Of a stretch of DNA of 64,000 bases, positions 1 through 12,547 are shown piece after piece. The DNA comes from Acorus gramineus. Lineage: Eukaryota; Streptophyta; Magnoliopsida; Acorales; Acoraceae. Position 1 is the stretch's first letter. Every line of letters begins with the position of its first letter. The DNA lies in assembly GCA_030737835.1 (NCBI GenBank), contig CM060849.1, positions 21,622,074 to 21,686,073 of the forward strand, written 5' to 3'. A program made the translations under genes and the position numbers. The notes under the pieces were generated by a model, which saw only the letters and a program-made list of their open reading frames with translations, made no database searches and was not told where the DNA came from.

Positions 1-143
1 AAATCAATCCTAATTGAATTCGAAAGGGGTTGTGGCCCACAGTTAATATATTTATTTATATCATTATAATGTTATGATTCAAATTCAGTTGACTGAACAG
101 GTTGAATCCGTGGCTTTCAATCCGTTTATTATTTTGGTTTCAG

Positions 144-786
144 GTCTGGGGGTGTTAATGCAGTGCAATCAGGACACTTGGTTCCGCGATGGCCGGTGAT
201 GATATTCCTGGCGGGGGTGATGGTCTGCCTCGGCTGCAGCGCCGCCTCACACCTCCTCGCGTGCCACTCACGCCGCCTGAACCTCCTCTTCTGGAGGCTC
301 GACTACGCCGGGATCACAACCATGATCGTCACCTCCTTTGTCCCACCGATTCACTACGCCTTCCTCTGCAATCCCTTCCCCCGCCACCTCTACCTCCTCT
401 CCATCGCCTCCCTCGGCCTCCTCGCCATCCCCACCCTCCTCTCCCCGCGCCTCTCCTCCCCGCGCTTCAGGCAGTTCCGCGCCGCGCTCTTCCTCGCCAT
501 GGGGTTCTCCGGGGTCGTCCCCGCCGCGCACGCCATCTGCATCAACTGGGCGCACAGGGAATGCCATGTGGCGCTGGCGCTGGAGGTGGCAATGGGGGCG
601 GCATATGCCGCGGGGGTTGCGGTTTATGTGGGGAGGGTCCCCGAGAGGTGGCGGCCGGGGAAGTTCGATTTGGCGGGGCACAGTCACCAGATTTTTCATG
701 TGTTCGTTCTGGTTGGGGCGATGGTTCATTATTGGGCGACTAAGGTGCTGATCGATTGGCGAGAAGCTGGAGTCATCTGTACGTGA
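144..786 (+). CDS. HHP: Heptahelical (PAQR/adiponectin-receptor-like) protein, 3' terminal exon, 5' part outside window
   Basis: This is the last exon of a PAQR-family seven-helix membrane protein (plant HHP group, linked in Arabidopsis to sugar, hormone and temperature responses). A T-rich tract ending in CAG at 141-143 is the acceptor; the open frame runs to TGA at 784-786 and adds about 213 residues. Several hydrophobic helices are visible (for example [19 protein letters not shown] and the closing [12 protein letters not shown]). The GHSHQIFH motif before the last helix is the family's predicted metal-binding histidine motif, and [11 protein letters not shown] is a family signature. The first exon(s), with the cytosolic N terminus and first helix, are missing. 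The gene converges with the TSS gene, 456 bp away. HHP2 or HHP4 type is likely from similarity recalled from memory; the exact paralogue is uncertain. Confidence 0.9.
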
Positions 787-1242
787 TTTCATCAATGTTT
801 TATTTAATTTAACTTTGTTTTTCATTGGTGTCAATCCTTTCTTGAATGTCTGAAGTGAAAAACAAAAGATCAATTATATCTAAATAATCACGATTCCAAA
901 TCATTCTTTATGATCTGATCACAACATATCTGAATCGAAGTGATCCATTACGCATAGTTCATAAATATTGGATGATCTTTATTTTATACAAAAAAAAAAA
1001 AAAGAGAATCTTGAAAAATTTGAACTTGAAAAAGTAAAACAAAGAATACTTGAAATAATACCTGGCAAAGCACCTCCTCAGTGGTCTTGTTGATATCTTG
1101 TTTGTGCAATTCAAGCCTCTGCAACATCATATAATTATGTCGATCTCCACTCTTTGTGGCAAAAAGAACAAATCATCTATCATGTCACCCTCTGAGACTC
1201 CTACAAGAAGCTTCAATTCTCTCTGTCTGTTAGCCCCTAACG
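787..1242. other. Convergent intergenic spacer (two 3' untranslated regions)
   Basis: This is the tail-to-tail gap between the HHP and TSS genes. It is AT-rich, with a 14-A run near 990 and no reading frame of note. It should hold both 3' untranslated regions and poly(A) sites, but I cannot place the cleavage sites. Confidence 0.6.
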
Positions 1243-4200
1243 TCAAAAAACTTCTGCTTCTCCATCGCTGTAATCACCCCAGCATTTGCTTTGCTTTGGC
1301 TCAATCACCACTTCCTTCGGTGCCTCCTCGATCACCGCATCTTCAGCAACAATGGCGGTGGGTGTTGCATCTTGTTTGGTGTCGAGGGTTCCCTCTTCGA
1401 TGCCTCCAGAGTGATCGGCCTCTTCGTTTTCTTTCTCGCTCTTCACTTCGGTGGGAGCCTTTTCGGTACACACATCCACTTCTTCAGTAGCAGCGATGGT
1501 CGCTGGCACCTCCGCACCGTCCGGGGATGCTGGAAGACTGTCAGGAGAGAGCGGAACACCGTTGGCGTCCACCAAGCAACCATTTGGGGACACTGAATGA
1601 CCATTCGGCGACCACGGTTGGCCTGGCACGAACTCGGCTGCGTTCGGATTCATGTTCTTCGGTGGACTGAGACTGTTCTTGTCCACGACGTGGTCTCCGT
1701 TTGGCAGAATGGGCTTGGGCCGTCCGCGGTTCCCTGACCGGTGATAGCTTCCGGAGAGACGGGGGCCATAAGGAACCCTGGCCGTTGCTGATTGATGTGG
1801 GGGCTTGCGGACGGGATTGATGGCCATCATGGGTGGAATGTTCACCGGTGGGGGTAGAATTCCTCCATGGTCCTTGAAGCTCGGCATGGTCACCGTGTTG
1901 TAGACTGGAATCATGGTTGGATTGTATGGAGCCGCAGCCGCCGAGAGTTTCCGAGTTGACTCCTTTCCGGTCTCGGATGACTTTTCTTCTTGACCTCCAT
2001 TGGGTGGTTGATGTGTATCCTCACTTCCTTCCTCTTTCGCCTCTTCTACCTCGGTAACTGCATCTTGTGCTGGTGAGATTGGCTGTTCTGGTAAAGTCAC
2101 TTGTGATACCTCCTGTTCTACAACTCCAGTTTCTGGTGTTTCAGGATCAGAACACATTTTCGAATCCCTGAATTCTATTACAGGTTGCGGGTCTTCATTT
2201 ACTGCTGCCACAGCTTCTTCCATTTTCTGAGAGGCCTTCACCACCACAGCCTCTGTCGCGTTTTCTTCCTTCTCCTTAATTGTTTGGCCTTTCATTTCCT
2301 GCTCTACTTGATTTACTGGTGGCTGTTCACTGGCAATGCTTGCTCCCTTGCTTGCTTGATTGTTCTGTCCCTCCGAATGTTTTTCACTTGGAAGTTGCTC
2401 GACGATAGACTTTGGTAATGACCCAGGCAAAGCCAGTGCTACTTCTTTATACGACAACGGTTTTCTCACAGACTGAACACCCACTGGACTTGCCACAGTA
2501 GCAGGCCTGGTGGGTAGCCCGGCGACAGCGGGACTGGCTGGTGCTGACTTTGCATTTGCAGGATTAACTGTGCCAGTTCTTGATACGATACTTGGACTCT
2601 TCACCAACTTCTTTGAAGCGGGGGAAACAGCAGTGGAGCCAGGTGAAGGAGCCTCGTTCGGAGATGTCCTTGGTGAAGGGAGGTTGGCAACTCTCCCTCT
2701 ATATCTTGCATTTTCTGGGGCATTCAATGCATTTGTGTTCAGTCTTGCCAAGCTCGGTCTTTTGGAAACCCTGCGACCTGAAGGTGACCTTCCCTTCGGA
2801 ATGGCTTCTTGCCATCCTTCATCAGATGTGTCACCCAGCGATGTGTCTTCCTGTTGATTTAATGCAAACACGTCTATTGCTGCAACGATAGGATTTTCAT
2901 CCTTGGGTTCCATGACTGGAGACCGGACACTATTTTCTTTATCATTGGAGTTCTCCCCTGTTGTGTGTGTTGGTGATATAGTTGCATCCTTTTGATCTTC
3001 ATCAGTAACAGTTTCCGAGTTGTTCTGTCCCAGCCTTTCCTTTATCTGTTATATGAGATATACATGAATTCATGATTAGAAATGTTGTGCTTGAGTAAAC
3101 CGTAGTAGAAGATAAAAAAAAGTTATTTAGAAACCTTTGCACGGGCTTGTTTCCTTTGGTTGTCTCTTCCTTTCAGATCTGCATCTGGGTTTATGTAATC
3201 CAGAAGGTCTGACACACTGGTTTAAAGGGCAAAGCAATTTCAAATCCCTCTAAATAGTACCATGGTACGCATTCATTACAAATTAATTAATTATTAACCA
3301 GTGTCTATATTATAATTATTCTATTGACGTCAAAAAAAAGGTAGAGAAAAACACATAATTATACTAACCATCCTTTTCCATCAGAATCATATCAAACCAC
3401 TATTAGAGCATCATCATGCCAAAGAAAAATAATTCTTGGAAATTTTTTAACATAACCAACCAAACATGCAAGGCTCATGTTCAATTACCTACTGGCCTAA
3501 ACATGATTAAGTAGCTTTTTGTTAAGGAAGTTACAAAGCCATTCAATAATCTCCACCAACTCATGGAAAGGAGATTCCCTGAGACAATTCCCTTGATGGT
3601 ATCATCCACACCAGTTCTGACATTTTTAACATTAGCTGATATTTATCAGAGATCTGAAGAAATGATCTGATACTAATGACAGTATTGAATAGCATCAGAC
3701 CAAGCATGCATCGGTCCGATACCGAGTAACTTCTGATAACTACTTGTGATATCAGAAACACAGATTGACATTGATTCCACCTATTCTAAGGCATTATTAT
3801 ATTTAAGATTTTAAACTTTATTTTTACACAAGTCACTATATAGAGAAAAATGTGGTAACATTGAAATTGACAATGTTTCTCCATATCTTGTTAAAATATG
3901 TATAAACTGATGTAAATCGAAATCCCTAATAGCATGTATTATAACAGAGGAAATATAATTAAATTAATCACTCATGATTATGTTATTGAATATTTGACAG
4001 GTCAACCATCAACATGATGACAGGTCAATACATAATACTTATTCATGAGATTCAATGCGGTGTACGTCCTTTTAAGTATTGGGAATTCTTTACCTCAGGT
4101 GACCTTTGCTGGCAATTGAGGCATCTGGTTTTGGTGTGCCATTGCGTGCAGCTTCTTGCTGTTCTAGTGCCTTTGACTCAAAATATTCAAGCCATGCAGC

Positions 4201-7200
4201 AGCATCCTGCATAGCACATGCATATTTTAAAAACCCAAAATATATAGCATGTTGTATCTGAAGGAATCCAGATACTAAAAAAATGAGTTTAACAACCACT
4301 AAACTTGATAGTACCTGTGTACGTAGGTCTTCGCTTCCAAGTTTAGCTTGCAGTATCTGTAAAGTAGTCTGTTCGTGCTGAACACTTAGTGAATATGCAT
4401 CCATCAACGAAAGAGCAATGGCAATGGCATGATAACTGGCGGCCGTCTGTGAATCATAACCCAGGTAATGGATTTAACATCTACATCAAGGAGGAGGAGC
4501 TTTTCATTGAGGATGGTATTTTTTTCCAGACCTGAATGTGATCAGCTCCAAGCAGTCTTTGGTTACACTTAAGAGCCTCGTGCAGGTATCTAAGTGCGAC
4601 ATGGATGTTTCCCAAGCCTTCTTCCATCATAGCCACATTTATGTATGTTGCAGCCGTGTTTGGATGTGAGGGGCCAGAAGTCAAGTGCAAAAGATATAGT
4701 GCGCGATTGACATACCTGAAACACCAGGCACAAACCTAAGCAAACATGTTCTTGATGGATTTTTTTATTATTATTATTTTTTATTTTTATTTTTTTGATA
4801 TCGGAGGGACTCCCGTGGCTGACCCTTGATGGATTTTTCCTCTAATACAAAGCAAATTAATATCCACAGAGAAAAAGTCCAGAAAGGAAATTAGTGAAAA
4901 ATGTGAATATGATGAACACACAATCAACTGAAGATCGAACATGATCGAGAAAAGCATATGTAAGTGTAAACATACTTCAATGCCAGTTCAGTGTGCTGAA
5001 GCCGATAGTAGAAGACAGCAAGATCCCCATAGCTTTTCATTGTATCAGGATGATCAAGACCAAGTTCCCTCTCATTGATATCTAGAGCTTTTTGTTGATA
5101 GATGGTTGCCTGCATAAATCATTGGGCTTTTACTTTTTCGAAGCAGATAATATATTAAAAAGACAATTGTGATAACAATTTTTATTTGTAGGCTTCCATC
5201 ATGCCATGAAATATATTTGCCTGAACTGAGAGTCGAAAGACATAAATAATATGACAAACTGAGCTAATCAGACCGTTATGATAAAGGTTAGCGAGAGATC
5301 AAAGTTTGATTCTAATTGAATATGAATTCCATTAGACGGTGCTCACACATGGTTAACAACCATTACAGGTACATCTGTCACCAATTAAAATATAGAAGGC
5401 CATTTGTAATGATCAGGACAATTTTCATGAATGTTTCAAAACACCTCTTATGTCCATAGACCAGACCTTGTAGTTCATAAATACCGGTTTGAATTAAAAA
5501 TAATAGATCAGTCAAGCATTGACCAATTTTGTTCATGAGCGTTTACAAAATTCATGTAACAATGAACGAATAATTTTGGGGAAGTAACTTAAAACCTATC
5601 TTGATTACGAAACAAAACCTTATACAGGTCTTTGGAGATGTCAAGGCCCTTTTACAAAAAGCCATTACCCAGAAGTGGACCAGTCACTATAACAGATTAC
5701 TGATACAAATAAAGCATTATTACATGAAGAATTGGAGATACGCCAAATGCATGTAACATTCATGATTTTGAAATCTCATGTTAAATTATGAATACTAGTA
5801 AAGCTCTGTAGCATAACAACACGCCAACACCTCATATTAGAAAAAAAAATCACATAAAAATTGGATGTAGATGGATGAGACTCCCAAAAGGTTGTACCTG
5901 GTTAAAATCACCGGTGTGATAAAGCACCACAGCCAAAAGGCCATATGCTCCGGCAGTCATTCGATGATAAGGACCACATACAGCCACAAGCTTTGCAAGT
6001 GCCTTCAAAATATGAAATTTTGGAAGATATGAGAAATGAATGATTATCACATAGTAGTGACTGTAAAACATTGGATAAGCAGTATAAGTAGCATACTCAG
6101 AAGTATTCTATTACCTTTGTGCCATAATTTACAGCATCCTCCAGTTTGCCTTTGTCCAGGGAAGTTTTAGAGGACTCCAAAAGCGTGCGTCCATCAGCAG
6201 ACGAGCATGCAACGTGCTGTTTGACATAATAAACACCATCAAATTTATAGAACTAAATGATTTTTTTTCCCCCTCCAGTTGTGGTATACAGACACCTATC
6301 TTACTTTGTACAGGGGAACCATGCTGATAATGTCCAACCTCTTAAAAGGAGATGGGGTGTCCATGTCATAGTCTCTTGGAGCTAGTTCAAATCCGACCTG
6401 ATTGAATAAAGCTAGGAATAAGTCACTCAGAAAAAAAAATGAAGATTTATGCTGCCTATCAGAAAAATCACTGAAAACAAATGAAGCAAAATATTGTCAT
6501 CATGTAGCACCTTATGACAAAGTCCACGAAGAATTGCATACTTCCTTAGATCATGGCAATGTTCATCTTTCCATCTCCACCCAAATCTCTTCAGAAGAAA
6601 GGCTTCCACCCACTTCTGTTTGAGGTTATAGTCATTGGCCAAGTCCATATCAACACTATCCCCTGGCAGGGTTCCCAGCAAGACATTTAGGCACGAGGCA
6701 ACTGCCCCAGCCAACTCAGCAGCGTCATCAACTGCAGCAATAACTGCCTGCAGTATATGCTTGAATGCACGAATTATCATCTCATGCAGACAAAGTGACT
6801 GAACATGTGGGAGCTTATCTGCAAGTTCAACCTGGCAAGATGAAGGGTACTGAGTCAAAAGGTTAAAAACGAGAGAACAAAAGAACTATATAGAAGCTTC
6901 CAAGATTTATAGAAAGGATGGCACTGAATTTGTACCACTCGTCCCAAAGAGCACATTTGCAGACCCCTCGTATGCATAAAATCTGTCAAAGTCCTTCCAT
7001 CAACAGGAGAGAGCTCAAGAGAGCCAAAATCAGCCACCTGATAATCATAGGGTCACAATATAGCATTGCTGAGTTGCAAAATGTCACAGGGAAATAGTTT
7101 ACATGAAAACACGAACAAGAAGAGTTCTGATTTTACAAGTTTAGGCAATGCGGTATCAGAGTAATATTTATGTGCCATCTCAATCAATTCCTCAGGTGAC

Positions 7201-10200
7201 TGCCAAGACAAAGAATATAGGATGAGAAACATTGTAAAAAGAAAATTTATGCACATATTAGAAGAAATAACAAACAGATCATTCTGTTAAAAATGGAGAA
7301 CCTTGATATGAAGACCAGTATCTGTTTCTTTAAGCCGTAAAAAGGCTGCTTCTGAAAGCTGATTTCGTAACATTGCTTCTTTTTCCGAATCATTTCTTTC
7401 TAGCTCCTTCTGATCAGAAGCCTCTGCACTGTGTCCATTAGAAGAAGTCTCCTTTCCAATCTCAGGTTTGCTGCCTCTGTCATCAGTCTTCTTTTTAATC
7501 TCTTTCAGTAGTCCAATTTTCTCCCCAAGACCCTTGACAGCTGGTTCAACCTTATTTTCTTCGGTTTTCTTGGGCTCATTCTTTCCCGAAGCCTGGTTCT
7601 GCAGATGTTGCACCCAGCATGCTCCAAGCTCCCATCTGATGGACTTCCTCTGCTTAGGATCCTCTACTTGTATCCTGTCTAGACTATCCGTTATTACTTT
7701 TCGAACCAATCTCCTAGCTGACTGTAGATCCTCTGTATCGATAAAATTAGAATGTTGAGCTGCACCAGGTGGTTCTGGTGTGGATGATTTGTGCAACAGC
7801 AATCTGAGGCTGAAAGTTCATCGGAAAATCCAAGATCAATTACAACTAAAGGGGAGTATCAATATCTTAGCGCTGTAAAAATCCCTCACAGGACAGCAAT
7901 ATCATCACCAATAAGTAGGAGTACAACTGTGTGTTTTCACTCGTCCACAGTCTAGGGGAGATAGGGATAGATGTTAGTTTGTAATTGTCATGTGTTCATT
8001 CGCTGAAGGCTACCTAAAACTGCTACATTCATTTTGGTCATGGAATTTCTTGTACGCTACTTTCTAACTTCTCTGGATAGTCTATTGTTCAGTTCAGAAG
8101 TCCGCATCTAATCTTACTATGGTGCATTCATATAGTATTTTCTTCAAAATCATATGTTTTATCCTATTTTGTGCAAAAATCAATGTATTCTTCATCTAGT
8201 AAGGTTATTGTAGCATAAATGATAACAAAACAAAACAAATTACAAATGTCAAACAGCCCCATCAACCTTACCTATTGACATTGAGTGCATTAGCACCTCC
8301 TTCTGAATGATCTTCTATGTCAACATCTTGAGGTAGATTCCCTCCACAGTCAGGATCAACCAAAACTTTTACAACCGCTGTATACCCACAATGCCTAATG
8401 ACGACAACACCTAATGTCGCAGTATCCTGCAAATTCATTGAGCAATTTAAGTCATAGTATGTAAACATTTAATAACTCAATCTCTTTGATGCAACAAAAC
8501 ACATAAGCTCTGAAACATACGTGAACAGTCGCACTCTCGTCGGCAGTTATCCCCTTCAACAAGTTCCTCTGAGCAAGCTCCTTCAATGACATCCCTGGAG
8601 CCTGGCTGCCATCATTCTTAAACTCCAATTTTGCATTTGCATTGGACGCATCCCTTCGGATTTCAATCCTTAAATCCCCAATCTGCTCCTCATGCAATAT
8701 TGCATCTTGGTGACCACTCAGGCATGATATGTGTCCATCGACAATGCGTTGTATGGCAGCGACAGCTTTAAAAACAGAAACGTCGACGAATAATGTGTGG
8801 AGAAGGAAGGCCTTCCGATCACGTATTTGCCTCTCCTCCGCAGTTTTGCAAGGCATCAAAGCAAGGATCGCAAATTCCCTCGCCCATTGCCGCATATCAT
8901 GCCTACCGTCCCGTCCTTGACCTCCACCATTTCCACCCCAGTTTTCGTCCTCAGTTGGTAGTGGGGGAAAGAGAGATGGCGATTCTGCAGCAATTGGAGG
9001 CACAACCCATGTGTTTGAACGAAAACCATATGGGAGATTCCCAAACTGGAAAGGAACGAGAAGCGAGTTCAAATAAGAATGTGAGATAGTTCCCAAATTC
9101 ATGTAATAAAATTTGTAAAGCAGATTTTCGGAGTGCAATATATTCAAGTATCAGTTCATATCTAATTAGAAAAAAAAAAAAACTAACCCACAATTAATTG
9201 TGATCAAAATTCCATCATTATATATACCACGGATCATGCAATCTTTGTTCTAGAAATCTGTCTAGATAAGAAAAATTACATATTCAAGAAGCAAAACACA
9301 TTGCATTACCTTGTTATGCTCAATGAAAGCTTTCATAAGTGCCTTGTAAGCCTGCAATGGCATTCGACTCAAAACAATCACTCATTCACATAATTCTTCA
9401 AATATTCTACAATCACAACATAACAAAGGGTGAGAAAACTCAATTCACTCACACCATCGAAGGCTCGACTGGTCTGCTGGAGCAATCCCACAAGGGAATG
9501 GCTCAACATGGTCCGTTTCCCGGCGGGATAAAACCCCTCCCGCGAGGCGACGATCGTCACCGCCTTTCCGTTGCATATCTTGATCTGTTATGTCCACCAA
9601 AACAAGTTCTTAATATAAAACCTCACACTGTTCATGAAATTCGAATATCACAAATTCACACCACTCACGTCGATTTGAAAGAAATCGTCGTCCCTCTTGC
9701 CTTCAACGAACGGACGCGACGACCTCCTTATATCTGCAACCGATCCAAAATCAAGATCGCGAAAACACGAAATCCGAGGAAGGGAGGAGAGAGAAGGGGA
9801 TGGAACTGACATTGCAGAGGAGGCGACAAGTGAGAGAATGAGAAGAAGTCGTAGAACTGCCCGAGCTTCGGCGGGGGATAGATCGACGGCGCGGCTTCCG
9901 CCTCCCCGACCGAGGCAGGGGCGGCGCCGGCTCCTTTATTCGTCTTCTTGGAGGCCTGCTTTGGCTTCGTAGGGTTCGCATCTCCGCCGCCTCCCGCTTC
10001 GCTTTCCGGGGATGCTGTGGCGGCGCCGTCGTCGGAGGCCGGTGACTTCGGTCCGGGGTCCTTCGCGCCGGGCTTCGTTCCTCCACCGCCAGCGCCGCCA
10101 GATCTGGCGGCGGACGAGGGACCGAAAGCGGTGGTGCAGGCGACGATGTCGAGGAGTCGCCGAATGTGAGCGACGGCGAGATCCTCCGTGTAGTCCTCTG

Positions 10201-12086
10201 CTTATAGGGGTAAAATCGTAAACTCACGCCGTAGTGACTAATTCATATAGTAATTAATATGCAATGCCGTAACAACAGAGTTAAACCTCACCTTCGACAA
10301 TAGAGAGCAAGCAGGGCTTGAGCGAGGCGGCCTCGATGGAGTCCTTGAGTCTTGTCCCACGCACCTGTTAAAAATAACCATGTGTTAGATAATCTTAACA
10401 CTAAGAGGACCGACGGAACAACACTAGATATCAGATAATTCGGGGGGGGGGGGGGGATTCATTCGCGTCCTGTGGGACCCATCTAATATTTTTAGATATT
10501 TTAAAAAATGTAAATTTTTTTGTAAGTCTTTTAAACATCACAAAATTATCTTTAGATCTCTTCATCGGGATACTGTTTTAAAATAAAGAAAATATTCTTG
10601 TTCAATTATTTTAGTACACTGTTGTACTTTCTAGTATATTGATAAATATCTCCTGTACATGTTAAGACTCTCTAATATATTGTCAAAAATAACCCCCCCC
10701 CTCGCCATTTATTTTAGTACATTGTTAATATTTTTTATCTTCAATACATTATTAACACTCCACGATACATTATTAATTTTTGTATAAAATGTCCTCCGTC
10801 TAATTATTTCAGTACACTATAAACACTCTCCGTTATATTGTTAAATATCTCCAGTTCATTGTTAGCATTCTCCAGTATATTGCTAACATTTACATAATTA
10901 AGCGAGGGTATTTTCAATATTTTTAACACCATCTGGCTGGAGGGATCTAAAGATAATTTTTCAACATTTTAGAGACATAAAATAAACTTTAAATTTTTTA
11001 GGGACTTACAAATAATAAATGGGTGGTAACAGGACCCCTAAGTAATTTTCCTGAGAATTCGATATATAGTATACCTCGTGAGAGAAAGAGAAGTTGGTGA
11101 GGTGACACGTGTCGACGTGGACGGTCAGGAGCTTCCGAACGTCTAAGATTCTGTCCGTCGATATGCCCTGCGAAGGAACATCTCTGCTTCATTAAATTCA
11201 CGAATGCAAAAGTACGCAATTTAAAAAGCATGGTGTGATGGAATCGGACGGTCCGAATGGAGGGAGTCCGTGGTCCTGAATTCTAATGGAACTCCCTTTT
11301 TTTTTTTTTAACGGAAACTAATGGAACTCCCATTTAAGACCCTTTATAAACCTTCATTAAAGAAACTCATTAAAGAAACAGAGGTTCCTGTCATAAATCA
11401 TGTCCCTCACGTTAAGGTAGCGTTTGATTGTGTGATTGCGCAACGTTTACAATTGTAGAAAACTGGTTCTATAATCGTACAATCAAATAATTTTGCAATC
11501 GCAGTTTTAAACTAAACGATTGCAGATAAATAGTGTTCCAAAAGCTGTGATTTCAAAAAACTAGAGGGAGACAGCTTTTTGCAATCGCAATTTTAAACCC
11601 AGTGATTGTAGAAAATTAATTTTGCAATCATGTTACCAAACACTAAATGTCCAATCTCATGTTGGATTTATTTGCATCAGAATTATTTTTGAAACTCTTT
11701 GTTCCCTCCCTCACATTTCAGATATAAAAAAAAAATTCACCAGAATAAAATTTTTGAAAAGCAGAAACTTTTTTTACCAGACTGGTGTTGAAGGTGTATG
11801 TATTTTAATGAGAATGAAATATATGTTCATTTCTAACAATAATGTTATGTGGGTAGTACCTTGAGCGTGACTTGTGAGTAGTCCGGAGTCTCCACTGTAA
11901 TGTCGAGCACTATAGGCAAAACTGCAATTCCAAAAAAGGAAGCTTATTCTATTCAAAACTGTTCCTTCCCACTAAAAAGGCAAATTCAGAGACATTCAAA
12001 AAAAAAAACAACCAACCCTTCTCTTCCTTCTTCTTCTTCTCTCCTTTGGTCTTGTGAGGCTTCGCTTTCCCCGCTTTGGGTGCCAT
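1243..12086 (-). CDS. TSS: TSS / REDUCED CHLOROPLAST COVERAGE family protein (clustered-mitochondria/TPR protein), 23 exons
   Basis: Large cytosolic CLU-family protein; Arabidopsis TSS/REC proteins influence the size of the chloroplast compartment and meristem growth. Exons in coding order: 12017-12086, 11860-11921, 11075-11167, 10292-10364, 9811-10197, 9669-9733, 9453-9584, 9310-9351, 8521-9045, 8272-8426, 7302-7809, 7137-7199, 6936-7037, 6511-6831, 6305-6397, 6115-6216, 5898-6002, 4976-5109, 4532-4715, 4315-4446, 4094-4206, 3135-3216, 1243-3045. The sum is 5,346 bp (1,781 residues; about 1,820 in Arabidopsis, from memory). The start reads [20 protein letters not shown], typical of the family. 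The N-terminal domain covers about residues 25-230, the CLU domain lies at about 310-600, LRGLCHKVG is near 860, TPR-like helices span 900-1116, and a [10 protein letters not shown] motif near 1257 precedes a disordered tail ending [13 protein letters not shown]. Exon 5 holds a GC-rich A/G/P linker. Exons 1-2 and the promoter are duplicated upstream. Assigning TSS rather than a REC paralogue is an inference. Confidence 0.95.
4765..4824 (-). mobile_element. Short retroposon tail with 14-bp target duplication, in a TSS intron
   Basis: About 60 bp of T-rich DNA (4765-4795) followed by GATATCGGAGGGACTCCCG is flanked on both sides by CTTGATGGATTTTT (4751-4764 and 4825-4838). On the minus strand this is a short body ending in a poly(A)-like tract, the signature of a truncated LINE or SINE insertion. 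It lies in the intron between exons 18 and 19 and disturbs no splice site. The family is unknown. Confidence 0.6.
10442..11038. mobile_element. Inverted-repeat element inside TSS intron 3
   Basis: The two ends match as inverted copies over about 110 bp: both carry a GTCCTGT...CCCAT block, a TTTGTAAGTC block and AAAATTATCTTTAGATC. Between them lie several imperfect copies of a short motif of the type TACATTGTTAACACTCTCC. A run of 15 G residues marks the left edge. No clean target duplication is visible, so the superfamily is left open; the long ends resemble those of Mutator-like MITEs elsewhere in the window. It fills most of the intron between exons 3 and 4. Confidence 0.55.
11418..11645. 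mobile_element. Small hAT-like MITE candidate in TSS intron 2
   Basis: The left end TAGCGTTTGATTG and the reverse complement of the right end TAGTGTTTGGTAAC form short inverted termini around about 230 bp rich in GCAATCGCA-type repeats. The interior folds on itself through TTTTGCAATCGCA and related copies. No exact 8-bp duplication could be found, so hAT is only a guess. Its right end lies 7 bp from the start of the duplicated 5' segment. Confidence 0.4.
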
Positions 12087-12445
12087 GATTGAATTCCTGA
12101 ACAAGCTTCGATTCAATTCCTCTTGTTAGGAAATATATTTTAGAACCAAAAGATTCACTGAAGAGAGAGAGACAGAGAGAGAAGTGAATGAGAGATGTTT
12201 GAGGGGGGGGGGGGGGGAGTGTGTATAAGCTATGGGAAGGATGGGATAGGATAAGGTGGTTCGCTCCTATTGCTCTGATGGGAGAAAAAAATACAAGAGA
12301 ATGTGAGGCCCAGATGTTTAGGGCCTCTCGTTTCCCACACCCAGATCTCTTCCTCTCTCTCTCTCATATCACACACTTATCTCGCTTTGAGACTCTGTTT
12401 AGTTTCTTGGTCGTACGTGTTTAGAGAGAAAACGACGTCGGTTTA
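11653..12445 (-). repeat. Proximal copy of the duplicated TSS promoter/exon 1-exon 2 segment
   Basis: This 793-bp segment carries exon 2 (11860-11921), the short intron, exon 1 (12017-12086), the leader with a purine-rich GAGA tract and a 16-G run near 12205, and about 350 bp upstream of the ATG. It repeats in the same orientation 895 bp further right. I count roughly ten substitutions plus small length differences, about 98-99% identity. The coding parts are identical. This copy is adjacent to exon 3 and was used for the gene model. Confidence 0.93.
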
Positions 12446-12547
12446 GGGTCCCTTTGGTTCTACGTAAAAGTCCTTGAAAACTTTAGTTTTCAAGAAAAAT
12501 AATTACATAGGGATGTTTGATAGCTTTAGAAAAAAAACGGTTATGGA
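12446..12547. other. 102-bp spacer between the two TSS 5' copies
   Basis: Unique DNA between the tandem copies. It begins GGGTCCCTTTGGTTC, reminiscent of a transposon terminus, and contains a hairpin with 10-bp arms (CTTGAAAACT and AGTTTTCAAG) near 12474-12495. It could be a remnant of the element that mediated the duplication; this is inference only. Confidence 0.45.

Noticed and set aside
163..786. Free-standing 207-residue gene starting with GTG at 163
   Set aside because: The frame continues upstream to a splice acceptor at 143 and the protein is the C-terminal part of an HHP family member; the start is internal.
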